A stretch of 64,000 bases of DNA. It comes from Diphasiastrum complanatum. Lineage: Eukaryota; Streptophyta; Lycopodiopsida; Lycopodiales; Lycopodiaceae. Below are positions 31,736-42,856 of this stretch, in pieces. The notes below the pieces were generated by a model, which was given only the letters and a program-made list of their open reading frames with translations, was not told the origin of the DNA and did no database searches. Location: assembly GCA_029204225.1 (NCBI GenBank), contig CM055105.1:15272632-15336631 (forward strand), read 5' to 3'. The position numbers and the translations under genes were made by a program. Each line of letters opens with the position of its first letter. Positions within the stretch are counted from its first letter, which is position 1.

Positions 31736-32722
31736 AAAAGCCCCAACCCTTCGAATGATCTCTACAAGAGTTACGGTTGGTCGCAGGTCCAGACCGTGCT
31801 TGCGGTCCAGAGCTCCACAGTCACTGGAGGGTTCCCAACCGGTGATGCTTAGTTACCAGAATTTTGTTCACAATGACAGCCAAGAAGCTACTTTTACAGC
31901 TAACATGTCCTCGCAGCGCAGCAATTCGGTTTCTGCAAGCTGGTCCAATACACACACCGTAAAGTTTGATCAGAAGATCAACTATTCGATCGAGTTTGGG
32001 GCTAAAGTTGGCGGAGAAAGTAGCTTGTCCTATCAGTATGCATTGTGGAATCTTTCGGCATCGGTGACTCCGCCCTCAAGAATGCCGTCCAGGCTTACTT
32101 CGGCAGACGGCCCAATGATGCCTACTTCAAAAGCCCCACCCCTTGGAATGATCTCTACAAGAGCTACGGTTGGTCGCAGGTCCAGACCGCGCTTGCGGTC
32201 CAGAGCTCCACAATCACTGAGGAGGGTTCCCAACCGGTGATGCTTAGTTACCAGAATTTTCTTAACAATGACAGCCAAGAAGCTACTTTTACAGCTAACA
32301 TGTCCTCGCAGCGCAGCAATTCGGTTTCTGCAAGCTAGTCCAATACACACACCGTAAAGTTTGATCAGAAGATCAACTACTCGATCGAGTTTGGGGCTAA
32401 AGTTGGCGGGGAAAGTAGCTTGTCCTATCAGTATGCATTTGGCGAGAGCGGGTCAAAATCCACTCTAAGCTCAGGGTCAGGAGTGACTGTGAAGGTACCC
32501 CCGCATCAAACCAAGCACGCAATCCTTACCGCCTCCAAAGGCCAAATGAAAGTCCGGATCGTTTATGAAGCCCATCTAACCGGAGTTACCGCAATCAATT
32601 GCGATCCTCCGTACCAGGGACATCACTTCTGGTCTTTAGATATCGGTGGCGTCATGAGCACCGGCTTCATTACCAACAAAATTACTATTACTCAGGACAT
32701 TGCGTTGGACTTGTTAAGTTAG
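31736..32722 (+). pseudogene. Aerolysin-type (ETX/MTX2-like) pore-forming protein gene, locus 1, broken
   Basis: A 393-bp unit is partly duplicated in tandem: 31736-32044 and 32129-32430 match closely. The second copy continues to a stop at 32720-32722. Recognisable parts are the N-domain block PNDAYFKSPTPWNDLYKSYG, the Ser/Thr-rich membrane-insertion-type strands (THTVKFDQKINYSIEF), the VKVPPHQTKHAIL block and the C-terminal HHFWSLDIGG. Family knowledge: secreted or cytosolic beta-pore-forming proteins that oligomerise on membranes. It is not functional as it stands: the start is missing, the first unit carries a 2-bp deletion near 31827, and the second has a TAG near 32337 where the first has TGG. 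LTR1 lies upstream, a copia LTR begins directly after the stop. Confidence 0.7.
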
Positions 32723-33211
32723 TGTGAACTATAAACGTTTTATTTAAAACGTCAGCAGATCATCAAACTAGCACGTCAGCCCACTAAGTCTAATCTAGTT
32801 GTCAGTAACAAACATAATATTCTCTCTCACGACTGAGACAGGGATCCGCAATGTTTTAGACTAAACACCGTGATTAGTTAGGATAAATGATTTTTTTAAT
32901 CATCAGCTATATTGTATATATACACATGCAGTATCTATAGCGAGTGAGTGAATTCCGTTGCATGTTTTGCTTAATGAGAACTAGTTGAGCTTTTCTTGTC
33001 TCCTCTTGTAGTCTTGATAACACATTCTGCTGAGTGTTTATCTGTGTAGTTCACGTGTGATTGCCATATGCTACAGCGTTTCTCTTCTCTGACATGAGCT
33101 ACATTTTTGTAATGGTAGCTGTATAGATCTTGTATTGACGGCATGCTAGTGAATCGATCCTGCTATAGACTTAGTTATAGACACCAGTATCTGCTGTGTT
33201 CTTTATCATCA
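32723..33211 (+). mobile_element. Copia 5' LTR
   Basis: 489 bp, TGTGAACTATAAACG...TATCATCA, with a TATATATA-type box near 32915. It begins at the first base after the aerolysin-type stop codon. No 3' LTR is found downstream, so a target duplication cannot be tested. Confidence 0.8.
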
Positions 33212-33227
33212 TGGTATCATAGCTATC
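33212..33227 (+). other. Primer-binding site (variant)
   Basis: TGGTATCATAGCTATC, with one change from the usual TGGTATCAGAGC, directly after the LTR. Confidence 0.8.
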
Positions 33228-33299
33228 TTAGGAGAGCTCTTAGGAGAGTAGAAGCCTAGGTAGATTCAGGTTACTAGTGTGTCCAGTTCAATATGACAG

Positions 33300-36200
33300 A
33301 TTTGAGGAGAGAAGATGGTAGTTGTACTAATGCAAAAGAACACTGTGATGTTTGATGGCACAAACTATCGCTTCTGGATGCATAAGACCAAGATGCTCAT
33401 GAAGGGTGAAGGTTTGTGGGGATGAGTGGATGGGACTGATCCAGAACCAGAACCAGTAAATGCCAGAGCTCTGAGTGATTGGAAGAAGTGAGATGACAAA
33501 GCTGCATCATGGATTGCAATGTCTTTATCTGAAGAGATATTGATGAAGACTATTGATTGTAATACTAGTCATGAAATTTGGGAGAGACTGAAGGCTGACT
33601 ATGAAGGGAAGTCAGGCATTCAGGTTTTGCACCTAAATCATCTGTTGGTAACCATAAAATGGGATGGTGGTGACTTGCAGCAGCATGTCAATTAGATGAA
33701 AGAAATATATGCATCGTTAGTAGCAACAGGAGCTGAATATCAAGTTTCTGATGTGCAACAACTGCTATTTCTTGTGAAATCTTTGCCCAGCTCATATAAC
33801 TCTCTCAAAACGATTCTGATGAGGACTCCAAATATGTCCTTTGAGAATGCAGCTAGAGCTATTGCAGATGAGAAGATGTTAAGAGAAGAGACAGAGGGAG
33901 ATGAAGACTTGGAGAAAGCCATGTTCATAAGGAGAGGCAGCTCAAGCAAAACATAGTCAGGAAAAGGACGTGATCAAAGAAGTTCAGATCAACAAGATGA
34001 GAGAAAGCAGGAACCCAGAAGGAAGAAGGGCAAATGTTCCTACTGAAAGAAAGAGGGACACTATGCCTATGAGTGCAAGAAGAAAAAGGCTGACAAGGCA
34101 CACAAAGCAGATGCCAATGTTGCAAAATCAAGTGAACAAGAAGGTGACAAAGATATGGAGGAGGCATACACCATTCTTGAATTAATTAATGATACTGCCT
34201 GCCTAGTCAAGGAACACACTTCTGATTTGATTCTGGACACTGGTGCAACAGCTCATATCACCTGGAGGAAGGAGATTCTTGACAACTACAAGCATTGTAA
34301 TGTGACAAGAAAGGTTGCACTAGGAGATAACAGTTAGCACAAGGTTGAAGGCATTGGAAGAATTCTTACGGAGACCCAAAGTCGTGATAAAGCTTTGGAG
34401 GAGGTCCTGTATGTACTGTCATTGAGGAAAGACCTGCTGTCAGTAGCCAAATTGACAGATATTGGCATGAACTTCAATTTTTATCATGATGTATGCAGGA
34501 TTAAAGATCGAAAAACAGGTGTGACTATAGCTACAGCCTGGAAAAAAGACAATCTGTATCAGATGTCAATGAAGAGGAAGACAAAGAAAGGGTTGATCAC
34601 TTCAAGTTGTGACAATAACATTGAGTTATGGCACAGGAGATTGGGTCACCTAAATGTGAACTCATTGGTGAGTATGTACAGAAACAAACTAGTTCGTGGA
34701 CTCCAATTTATAGGAACTGATCTCAACTTCTGTCAAGCATGTGTACTAGGCAAGCAGCACAGAAATCCTTTTCAAGGACAAGGAGTGCGTGCCAAATCAG
34801 TTCTTGGATTGGTAATTTTGATTTGTGTGGCCCTATGAAGGTGAAATCTCTGACAGGTTCAAGGTATTTCATGTCCTTTATTGATGATTATAGCCACATG
34901 ACGTTTGTTTATTTCTTGAAGCTTAAATCAGATGCTTTTGAAGCATTCAAGAGATTTAAGACTTTTGCAGAAAGACATACAGGAGCAAAGATTAAAAGAC
35001 TAAGGTCTGACAATGGAGGAGAGTATCTGAGCAATGCATTCAAAGAATTTTGTATGCAGGATGGTATAGACAGGGAGCTTACAGTACCATATACTCCTCA
35101 GCATAATGGAGTGGCTCAGAGAAGAAATCGGACAATTATGGATGCTACCAGATGTATGCTTATTCAGAAATTTATCCATGAACTTTTGGAGTGAAGCAGT
35201 ATCTACTGCTGTGTATCTGCAGAATCTACTGTGACAACCAGTGTAAAAGGGAAGACACCTGCAGAAATCTGGATAGGTAGAAAACTAGATCTTTCTCATT
35301 TGAGGATTTTTGGGTGCATTGCATACATGCATATTCCAAAAGTAAAAGTGAGTAAGCTGGATAATAGGTCTGCAAAAACCATATTTGTAGGATATTCCAC
35401 TGAATCACATGGATACAAGTTGTATGATCTGGAGAGCAAGAAGATTCTTGTGAGCAAAGATGTGAAGTTTAATGAAGGAGAAATCTCTGAAGGGCTAGAG
35501 AATGGTAGTCTAGAATTTATGCAGTATCTAGGTAGCAGTCTGACTGAAGAAGGGGAAGAGGAAGCACCTGTCCCAGATGTCCCAGCTGAAGCAGTTGAGG
35601 AGGATACTGAACCTGCTAAGCAAAGGCGAGTAATGTCTCCAAGAATCCGTAGACCAATACAAAAGGTGATTGAGAATGCACAATTAAATGCCATTGTTTT
35701 TGTGGAGTTACTGATGAACCTTCTACATACCAAGAAGCTGTAAGCTGTGATGAATCAGACAAATTGCTAAAGGCAATGATGGAAGAAATGTCATCAATGC
35801 AGAAGAATAATGTCTGAGAACTCTGTGTTCTACCAGAGGATAGAAAAGCAGTTGATTGCAAGTGGGTCTTCAAAAGGAAGACAAATGCAAATGGAACTGT
35901 GGATAGACACAAGGCTAGACTTGTGGCCAAAGGATTTTCCCAGCAGTATGGGATAGATTACTTAGAAACATTCTCTCCAGTAGTCAGAATGTCTAGTATT
36001 CGATTGCTTCTTGCATTAGCTACCAAGCATGACTTGGAAATTCATCATATCGACGTTAAGATAGCTTTTTTGCATGGTGATCTAGAAGAGGAGATCTACA
36101 TGAAGCAATCGGAGGGCTTTGAAGATGACAGGTTTCCAAATAGTGTGTGCAGATTAAAGAAAAGCATTTATGGACTTAAGCAAGCTGCATGGGCCTGGCA

Positions 36201-36975
36201 CAAGAGAATTGATGAAATTCTCAAGAACCTCTGCTTTGCTCCAATTAATTCTGATTCAAATGTTTATGTCTATAGAAATGATCATGCTTTTCTGATCATA
36301 ACAGTATTTGTTGATGATTGTCTACTAATAGGAAATCATATAGAATTGATTAAACACATCAAAGTCAGACTGAAGACTCAACTAGAAATTACAGATCTAG
36401 GTAAAGCTAAATTGTGTCTAGGAATTGAAATATCTAGAGATAGACACAATAGAATTGTAACAATTAAGCAGTCAGAGTATGCATTACGTATCATGAAAAA
36501 CTGTAATATGTAGGACTGTAAAGGATCAGCAACACCAACGGAGCCAGGAGCACTTTTATCCAGAAATGACAGTCCAAAGACAGATGAAGAAAAGGAAGAA
36601 ATGGCACAGATTCCATTCAGGAGTCTAATTGGCAGTTTGATGTATCTTGCTGTTTGCACTAGACCAGATTTGGCTTATTCAGTTTTCTCTCAGCCAAGTT
36701 TCTAACAATTCAGGAGTTGCTCATTGGAGGTTGGCAAAAAGAATTATGCAGTATCTGAAAAATACCTCATACTTTGATATCACATATACTTCAAAAGCAA
36801 ACCAAAATCTTGAAGCATATAATGACGCCAGTTGGGCCAGCTACAGAGATGATAGCAAATCAATAACAGGTGGATGTTTCTTACTATGTGGAGGTGCCAT
36901 TAGCTGGATTTCCAAGAAACAAAGTCTGGTTGCACAGTCATCTTGTGAATCAGAATATGTGGCAGCTTTTATGTA
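33300..36975 (+). pseudogene. Ty1/copia gag-pol, degraded, 3' end missing
   Basis: gag starts near 33320 (TVMFDGTNYRFWMHKTKML) with several stops. A zinc knuckle with damaged first half (EGHYAYECKKKK) lies near 34050. Protease has LILDTGATAHIT (34231). The integrase zinc region has HRRLGHLNVNS and CQACVLGKQH (34640-34760); the core has FMSFIDDYSHMTFVYFLKLK, LRSDNGGEYLS and PYTPQHNGVAQRRNR. RT (35899-36513) has HKARLVAKGFSQQYGIDYLE, the catalytic VFVDDCLLIGN (family YVDD) and LCLGIEISRDRH. RNase H (36647-36976) has NDASWASYRDDSKS and SCESEYVAA, then breaks off. At least nine stops or shifts. It belongs with the LTR at 32723. Confidence 0.92.
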
Positions 36976-37985
36976 AAAAAATTATGCGGTTTCTACATCA
37001 ATTAAAGTTATGCTTTTTGTGTAATATATGTGGGTTGTCCCTACGTGGCACATGGTCCCTTGCCAGTCACCATAGTCTAAAACCACCCATATTGGTATCT
37101 CTCCAAAGCATTTGTCAAAAGCCCTATGCCATTGTACCCCTTTATGTTCTTAAAATTGTTACAAGCGTTACTCATTGCAACAAAGAATACAAAAATAAAA
37201 AATCTACTGGATGTCTCTCTCTTTGCTATATGGTGATTTTTCTACACTTCTGAAGCTTGTGATTTTTATTTTGCCCCCCATGATAGCCTACCACTTTGAT
37301 TTATATATGGCTTTTCAATCACTCCATCTTCAAAGTTGTTCAATATACTTGGATTTATGGTTCTTGAGCTCATATTGTTGTTATGGTCAATGAAAAAACG
37401 AAAATAATAGAAGTATTCTTGTTCTTTGCACAATTTCTTGTTGTTGCTTTATGTCTTAGGAATTGTTGTTTTGATGAGAATCGATATATAGGGCCTTGAA
37501 GAGAAGCCTTTTAAAATTCACTACAATACCATTCAAGAGCCTCTTCTATTCACTCATATGCAACCTATGTTGATGTCACATTACTTGACATTTCATTGTA
37601 GACTCTTGGTTTACTATATCAAAACTCATTTGCATTTAACTTAGAAGATCAAAGTTCTTCTCCATGGGGCTTTGAAATCACTAGAAATTATGACCCCAAT
37701 ACAAAGTCTTTCAGTGAAAATTTCCTTGCTACTTTTGGAAGCACATGTAAGCTAAACCCAGTCTTCACCTAAATCTTGTCTATATTCCTAAATGGAAGAC
37801 ACTGGACTACAAAAGTTCAATCCACTCTTAATTTAATTCCACATCTCGTATTTAACTTACTCTCTTAACTTTGCATTTGGCTTGAAGTTTATATCATGTT
37901 GTTGAATAAGCACTTTGTTGTTCAATCCAAATGCTTCAATAATGACCATTTTTTTTACATTTGAATTGTTGAGATTCCTGATGGA
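36976..37985. other. No recognisable gene
   Basis: AT-rich. The first 45 bases (to about 37017) recur inverted at 51856-51900, so a small repeat starts here. No coding signature. Confidence 0.4.
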
Positions 37986-38938
37986 CTAAATATCATCCTG
38001 ATCAAAACTGAATACATGAACTAGTGAGCTCGAACTAATCATCTTTGGAAATAACAAATGATATTCGGAGTGAATATTCGTTTCCAATAATATAAAGTGA
38101 ACGAGATGTTTGCAAAGAATGATGATATCCATTTCACTTAAACTTTCTCCACAATGTTTTTTTTGTAGATTATCACGTTCAACATTATTGCTATCTTCAA
38201 TATATTGAACCACAAATTGAAAACTCTAATAAATTGAAAGTCACTTCTATAACAATTCCCAGTTTGTATTTTGTCAACTTTGTCACCTTCCATTGTGCAC
38301 TCTATATTGAATGTGAAACATTCATATAGATCAGTTTTACCCTTGTCTGTTAATTTCAGTTCACAAGAAGTCTTAGACAAGTCTTCTCGTTGAATGTGAC
38401 AAAGTAGTTCTTCTGATATCAAAGAAGACATTGTCCTTGAGTAATTTACCTCCTTCACAACTTCATTGTCTAAACTGGCCTTTGTATTGCTCAATTGAAC
38501 TTCAATATTTGGAACAAGTGCATTATCTTCAAAATTCTCCACATTGACTTCGTTATCCTCAATTGATTTTCGGTGTCCTTGCATTGACATTGAAAACGCA
38601 TTTGGTATTTTTCTTGTTCGATTCGAGTTGGGAATTATGTTGATGTTATCAATCTTGTGCATAATGATTGGCCATTTCTTGTGGATTTAATAGGAAATCA
38701 AGTTAGCTAATCCATTTGCTGAAAAAGCTTTTCCTTTGTTGGTAACTATTCTTCTTCATCACTTTGCACTTCAAATTCATTCATTGACGATATTCTAACT
38801 GGTTTCCAATGTTGACTGGTCTTTCTCCATTGGCATCAATGTGCTCTCCTTCATTTGAATTGTGAGCTTCATTATCTAATTGTTTATCATCTTCGGAAAG
38901 TTGGATCCTTGAAGCTTCATCTTTTAGTTGAACATTCG
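37986..38938 (-). pseudogene. Acidic hypothetical ORF remnants
   Basis: 38662-38138 is open for 174 codons (SMQGHRKSIEDNEVNVENFE, VPNIEVQLSNTKASLDNEV). A segment at 38938-38781 has a similar composition and a partly similar string (NVQLKDEASRIQLSEDDKQLD). The similarity suggests an internally repetitive acidic protein, now interrupted between the two. I recognise no family. The segment ends at an LTR start, so it may be a host or element gene cut by that insertion. Confidence 0.3.
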
Positions 38939-39320
38939 TGTAATGACCCCAAAGGATTACCCCTAAGATGAGGATAGGAGAACACAATAGAAGAGACTAT
39001 GGAGCCAAATCGCGAAACCAAACCTAGATCAAAACTGGATCTAGCCCACAAGCCATGTCATGTGAAGCAAGAGGAGAAGAGTGAAACTAACTATAAATAG
39101 ATCACATCTCTTCATGAAGTCCTCCTGCCTATATTAGTCACACAAACATGCAATACTCCATATGTCTCAATTAGAGTGTCTGGGTCCTCTCAAGGTAATT
39201 AGTCACAAACTGGCCTCAACATGGAATTAGATCTTAGCATGAGCAATAATCTTGAACACTAGAGGGCCGGTCTACCATATTAGGACTATTCCAGGTCCTT
39301 AACCGAATATGGCCATAACA
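38939..39320 (-). mobile_element. 3' LTR of a pol-less element, copy A
   Basis: 382 bp, TGTAATGACCCC...CCATAACA on the plus strand, followed by the minus-strand polypurine tract. This gives the element minus orientation, although TATAAATAG near 39093 reads on the plus strand. Confidence 0.7.
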
Positions 39321-39336
39321 TTCTTCCCTCCTTAAA
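39321..39336 (-). other. Polypurine tract
   Basis: Minus-strand TTTAAGGAGGGAAGAA just before the LTR. Confidence 0.7.
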
Positions 39337-41500
39337 CTACTTCTATCCTTAGAAGCTCCTCAAACAAGAAAGAATTACAAGAATAGTTCCTTTGACTTTA
39401 AATATTAACCGAGAAAATCATTGTCCTTAGTCTAACTTCCATATCAAACAAGTAATCAGAGATAAACCAATTTCCAATCGTTGATCTCTGTTATGGAGTA
39501 CAAACTTTGGTTTGAAAAGTACACTAAGAGATACATTTTCTCAACTAGGTTACATTCAACACAAGTTAGTAACATCACCTTATGTAAATCACTTACATGA
39601 ACCACTGAGTGAAATATTTTCTCACATAGGAGATTTAAAGCTAAAGAAAATAATAATTATAGTCTGAAATCATCCACAAATCTGGCAGACAATTCATAAA
39701 AACTTCCAAGTACAACTATCCTTAGAATCCAATTCTAAGATATGATAATTCATTCAACTAGAATCTCTAGGAGATTAAAACTCAACTCTGAGCATCCCAG
39801 ATACTCTTTTGAGTTAAATGCTCCTATTCCTAGCACCAAATGCAAGAAAATAACATTCATTCATTTTAATAGACTTGTCTGTCTCCTATGATAACTAGAG
39901 ATCCAATCAAATGAAGAATTATACTCAAGCATCTACAGACCATAAACTGTAGCAGAATAGCATCCGCTAGATAAATAAGATAATGTCCGTGAGATTCATA
40001 GATTCTCAATAAAAATACTGAAGTAGAGAGATTCAAAAACGTTGATCTGAATTCTTACTCGAATAATAGATCAAGAATTAATCATCACACTTAAAAACCA
40101 TTACAATTCCTTATAGTCCTTTGACAATAATTAAGTATCTATTTATGATTCGTCAGTCATAAATATTTGGATTTATATGATTCATCAATCATAATTTTCT
40201 GGAATCCCAATACTATAATCATTTATAAACATAGGATTCTTTAACTGAAGTGCAAGATTCAAGCTCTATAAACCACTGGTAATTAAAGACTGAACGCATA
40301 CCAAAATGACAATCATCTTCAAATACATAAACTTTAGATTACAATTCAGAATCACATCTAGATACCCAAAGTCCTGCTGAATATCAATTTAGTTATTATT
40401 CTTGGATCCATTATGATTTTTTATCCAATTGAGCCCTCCGGGATACAATCACTAATGAGTTGAGTCCCTTCCTTAACTAAGGAATACTCTATCACAAGAA
40501 TACTATACATCCAATGCACACAATTTTAACTGATGTACTTAAATGATTCACTAATCATGCGTCTTACAAGCAATATAATTCAAAACCATCAGTTCCCGGT
40601 GAATCCACATCACACTGATCGTTTTACCAATGAACATCATCTTGGAGTAATCAACTACTCAAGTTAATTGCCAATGATTCAGAGATCTCAAATGTCTAGG
40701 TGCAGATCTCAATTATACTAGTATGAAACCACATTTAGATCCTCATCCAAACCATTTATAAGTTAATCCATAAATCTCCAATCCAAAAATTTGTTAACTC
40801 TACAAGTATCTGTCAAAACAATACTTGATCAGATGTTTATGTTCGCCGACTAGGTTAAGTGCACCAGATAACCTTAGTAACTAAGATTACACAGTAGATT
40901 CATACAAGATTAATTGTGCACATATGAGAATAATCTCACTATGACCCAGTACATAAACACATTCTTACCTATCAGATTCCTCCAGAACTCACATATGTTA
41001 CTCACATATCTCACTGAGATCTTGTAACTCAGCTACAAAAGATTTTCTATTTCTCATGAGTAAATAACATATCCTGAAAATCTTTGAGAGGAATAACATT
41101 CACTCTCAACAGTTTTCCAATCCAACTTACCTCTAATTACATGATTTTTCACTCCATCAACCCCTCTCTGATCCTAGTACTAAACTAAGATTAGGTTGAT
41201 CCAATACAAAACTCTCAGACTTAAATTATGATCAAACTTACTTCTATTCAAATCAAAATAGAATTAGTAAGCTTTGACCTTGTACTATACTACTAATAGA
41301 TAATGATTCAAATATCAAAACTGTTCTAGATCAAGGTTGACCACACAATCCCTAGAGAATTTCTCTTATTCAAAAAGTTCCAATTAGGTATGTTACTCTC
41401 AATCTATCCAAAATTACTTTCAGACCAAATCTCATTTCTATACCACAGCTGGATCTCTTCCGAAAACTATGCAACCTACAGATTTTAGCACAATACTGAC
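39337..41500 (-). mobile_element. Internal region of a pol-less LTR element (LARD-like), copy A
   Basis: About 2.1 kb of AT-rich DNA with no frame longer than about 60 codons and no retroviral motif. It is colinear with copy B at 47239-49380. The 5' LTR expected to the right is missing. The structure fits large retrotransposon derivatives that depend on a helper. Confidence 0.65.
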
Positions 41501-41539
41501 GTGCAAAGAGACATAGAATTAGCAGTAGCTAGTTCCTCG

Positions 41540-41853
41540 TGAGAGAGAATACCTCTGTTGCACTGATGTGCTGATATGGAAAATAGACAATGCTAAAATT
41601 GTTGTAGTGAACTTATTTCTAAAAAAAAAGAGTTGCAACATTCTGCCTATTGTGTGCAATCTGTGAATGATTTTGATGCTTGCTACAGTAGATACATTTC
41701 CTCTGTTATTAAACATTATCTACTGCTCATAAATTTATATCAGATCTGCAGTGTCAGTCAGTCACTTGAAGATGATTGATCGTAGTTTGGAGCAATAGCT
41801 ACAGCTACAGGAGATCGGCTCCTATCCGGGCTTAGTGGAATAATAGCGCAACA
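41540..41853 (+). mobile_element. Solo-like copia LTR
   Basis: 314 bp related to the LTR at 1478-1794, ending TAATAGCGCAACA. No primer site follows: integrase coding of another copia element on the minus strand begins at once. I could not find a clean 5-bp duplication. Confidence 0.65.
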
Positions 41854-42470
41854 AGCACTCGGCCACCTATTGCATAGAAAATTAGCACACAACAAAGCTT
41901 GATCCCAAAATGATTTAGGAAGATTTGCACCTAACCTCATGGTTGTAGCTCCTTCACATAAGTTCCTCTCGGCCACTCCATTTTGTTGAGGTGTCCTTGG
42001 GCCTGTGTACTACCTCTTGATCCTATGCTCATCACAAAAAGCTTTAATCTTGGTAGAAATATACTCACCACCATTGTCACTCCTCAAGCACTTGATTTTG
42101 GTAGATAATTGGACCTCTCTTGCAATCTTCAACTTGACAAAGACATCATACACTTCGCATTGCTCTTTAGTAGATATACCCAACAAAATCTACTTAAATC
42201 ATCAATGAAAGTTACATACATCTTAGCATCACCATTGCTAGTTGTAGTAACACCATGAATATCTGAATGCACAACTTCAAAAGGCTTAGTAGATCTAGAT
42301 GTAGATCTCTTATAAGGTAACCTATGTGACTTTGACAAAGCACATTGCTCACAAACATGATTGATGCTAGTTAAGGAACTTGGAAGACCAATCACGACTT
42401 GATTCCTTGCCATTATCTCCAATGACTTGAAGTTGAGATGCCCCATCCTCTTATGCCATGATTTTGTATT
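41854..42470 (-). pseudogene. Copia integrase relic
   Basis: Leftward: KRMGHLNFKSLEIMARNQ, CEQCALSKSHRLPYK, MYVTFIDDLSRFCWVYLLKS, then in other frames the DxxGGEY and AERNLCEGATTMRLGANLPK segments. The part after NFLCNRW is replaced by the LTR at 41540-41853. gag, RT and RNase H are absent. Confidence 0.85.
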
Positions 42471-42856
42471 TTAAAGTTTTATTCTAAGCTTTTGCCTACA
42501 AAGATGTTACATTTTTTTATAAGGTTAGTTTTAAAGCTTTTTGAAAGCACTTACATCAAGTGATGTAGTGTTCTGGAAAGCCGACATTCCTAAGGAATGG
42601 AACCGGCATCTTTTCCCAAAAATCGACAACTACAAAATTTTTTACGTGATAAACTAAAGATTTTATAGGGGAAAACCGGCAAGTAGAAGCATATCCCCTC
42701 TTAGTAGCCAAAAAAATCCTTAAGATATGGGATTTTTGAGAGAAACATCCAAAAACGTTTCCCGAACACTGAAGTGATGTACATGTGCATGTGCTGATTT
42801 TAACCTGGTACATGGAAATCATGATGTACTTGTGGTCACTTTATTCAAGATGTACC
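42471..42856. other. Unassigned noncoding sequence
   Basis: Contains a loosely inverted pair around 42550-42580 and 42760-42790 (AGTGATGTAGTGTTC versus GAACACTGAAGTGATG in part), possibly a small foldback element. Not convincing. Confidence 0.3.

Noticed and set aside
39083-39103. Plus-strand TATA box as evidence for a plus-oriented element
   Set aside because: The polypurine tract after the LTR supports minus orientation; TATA-like strings are common in this AT-rich sequence.
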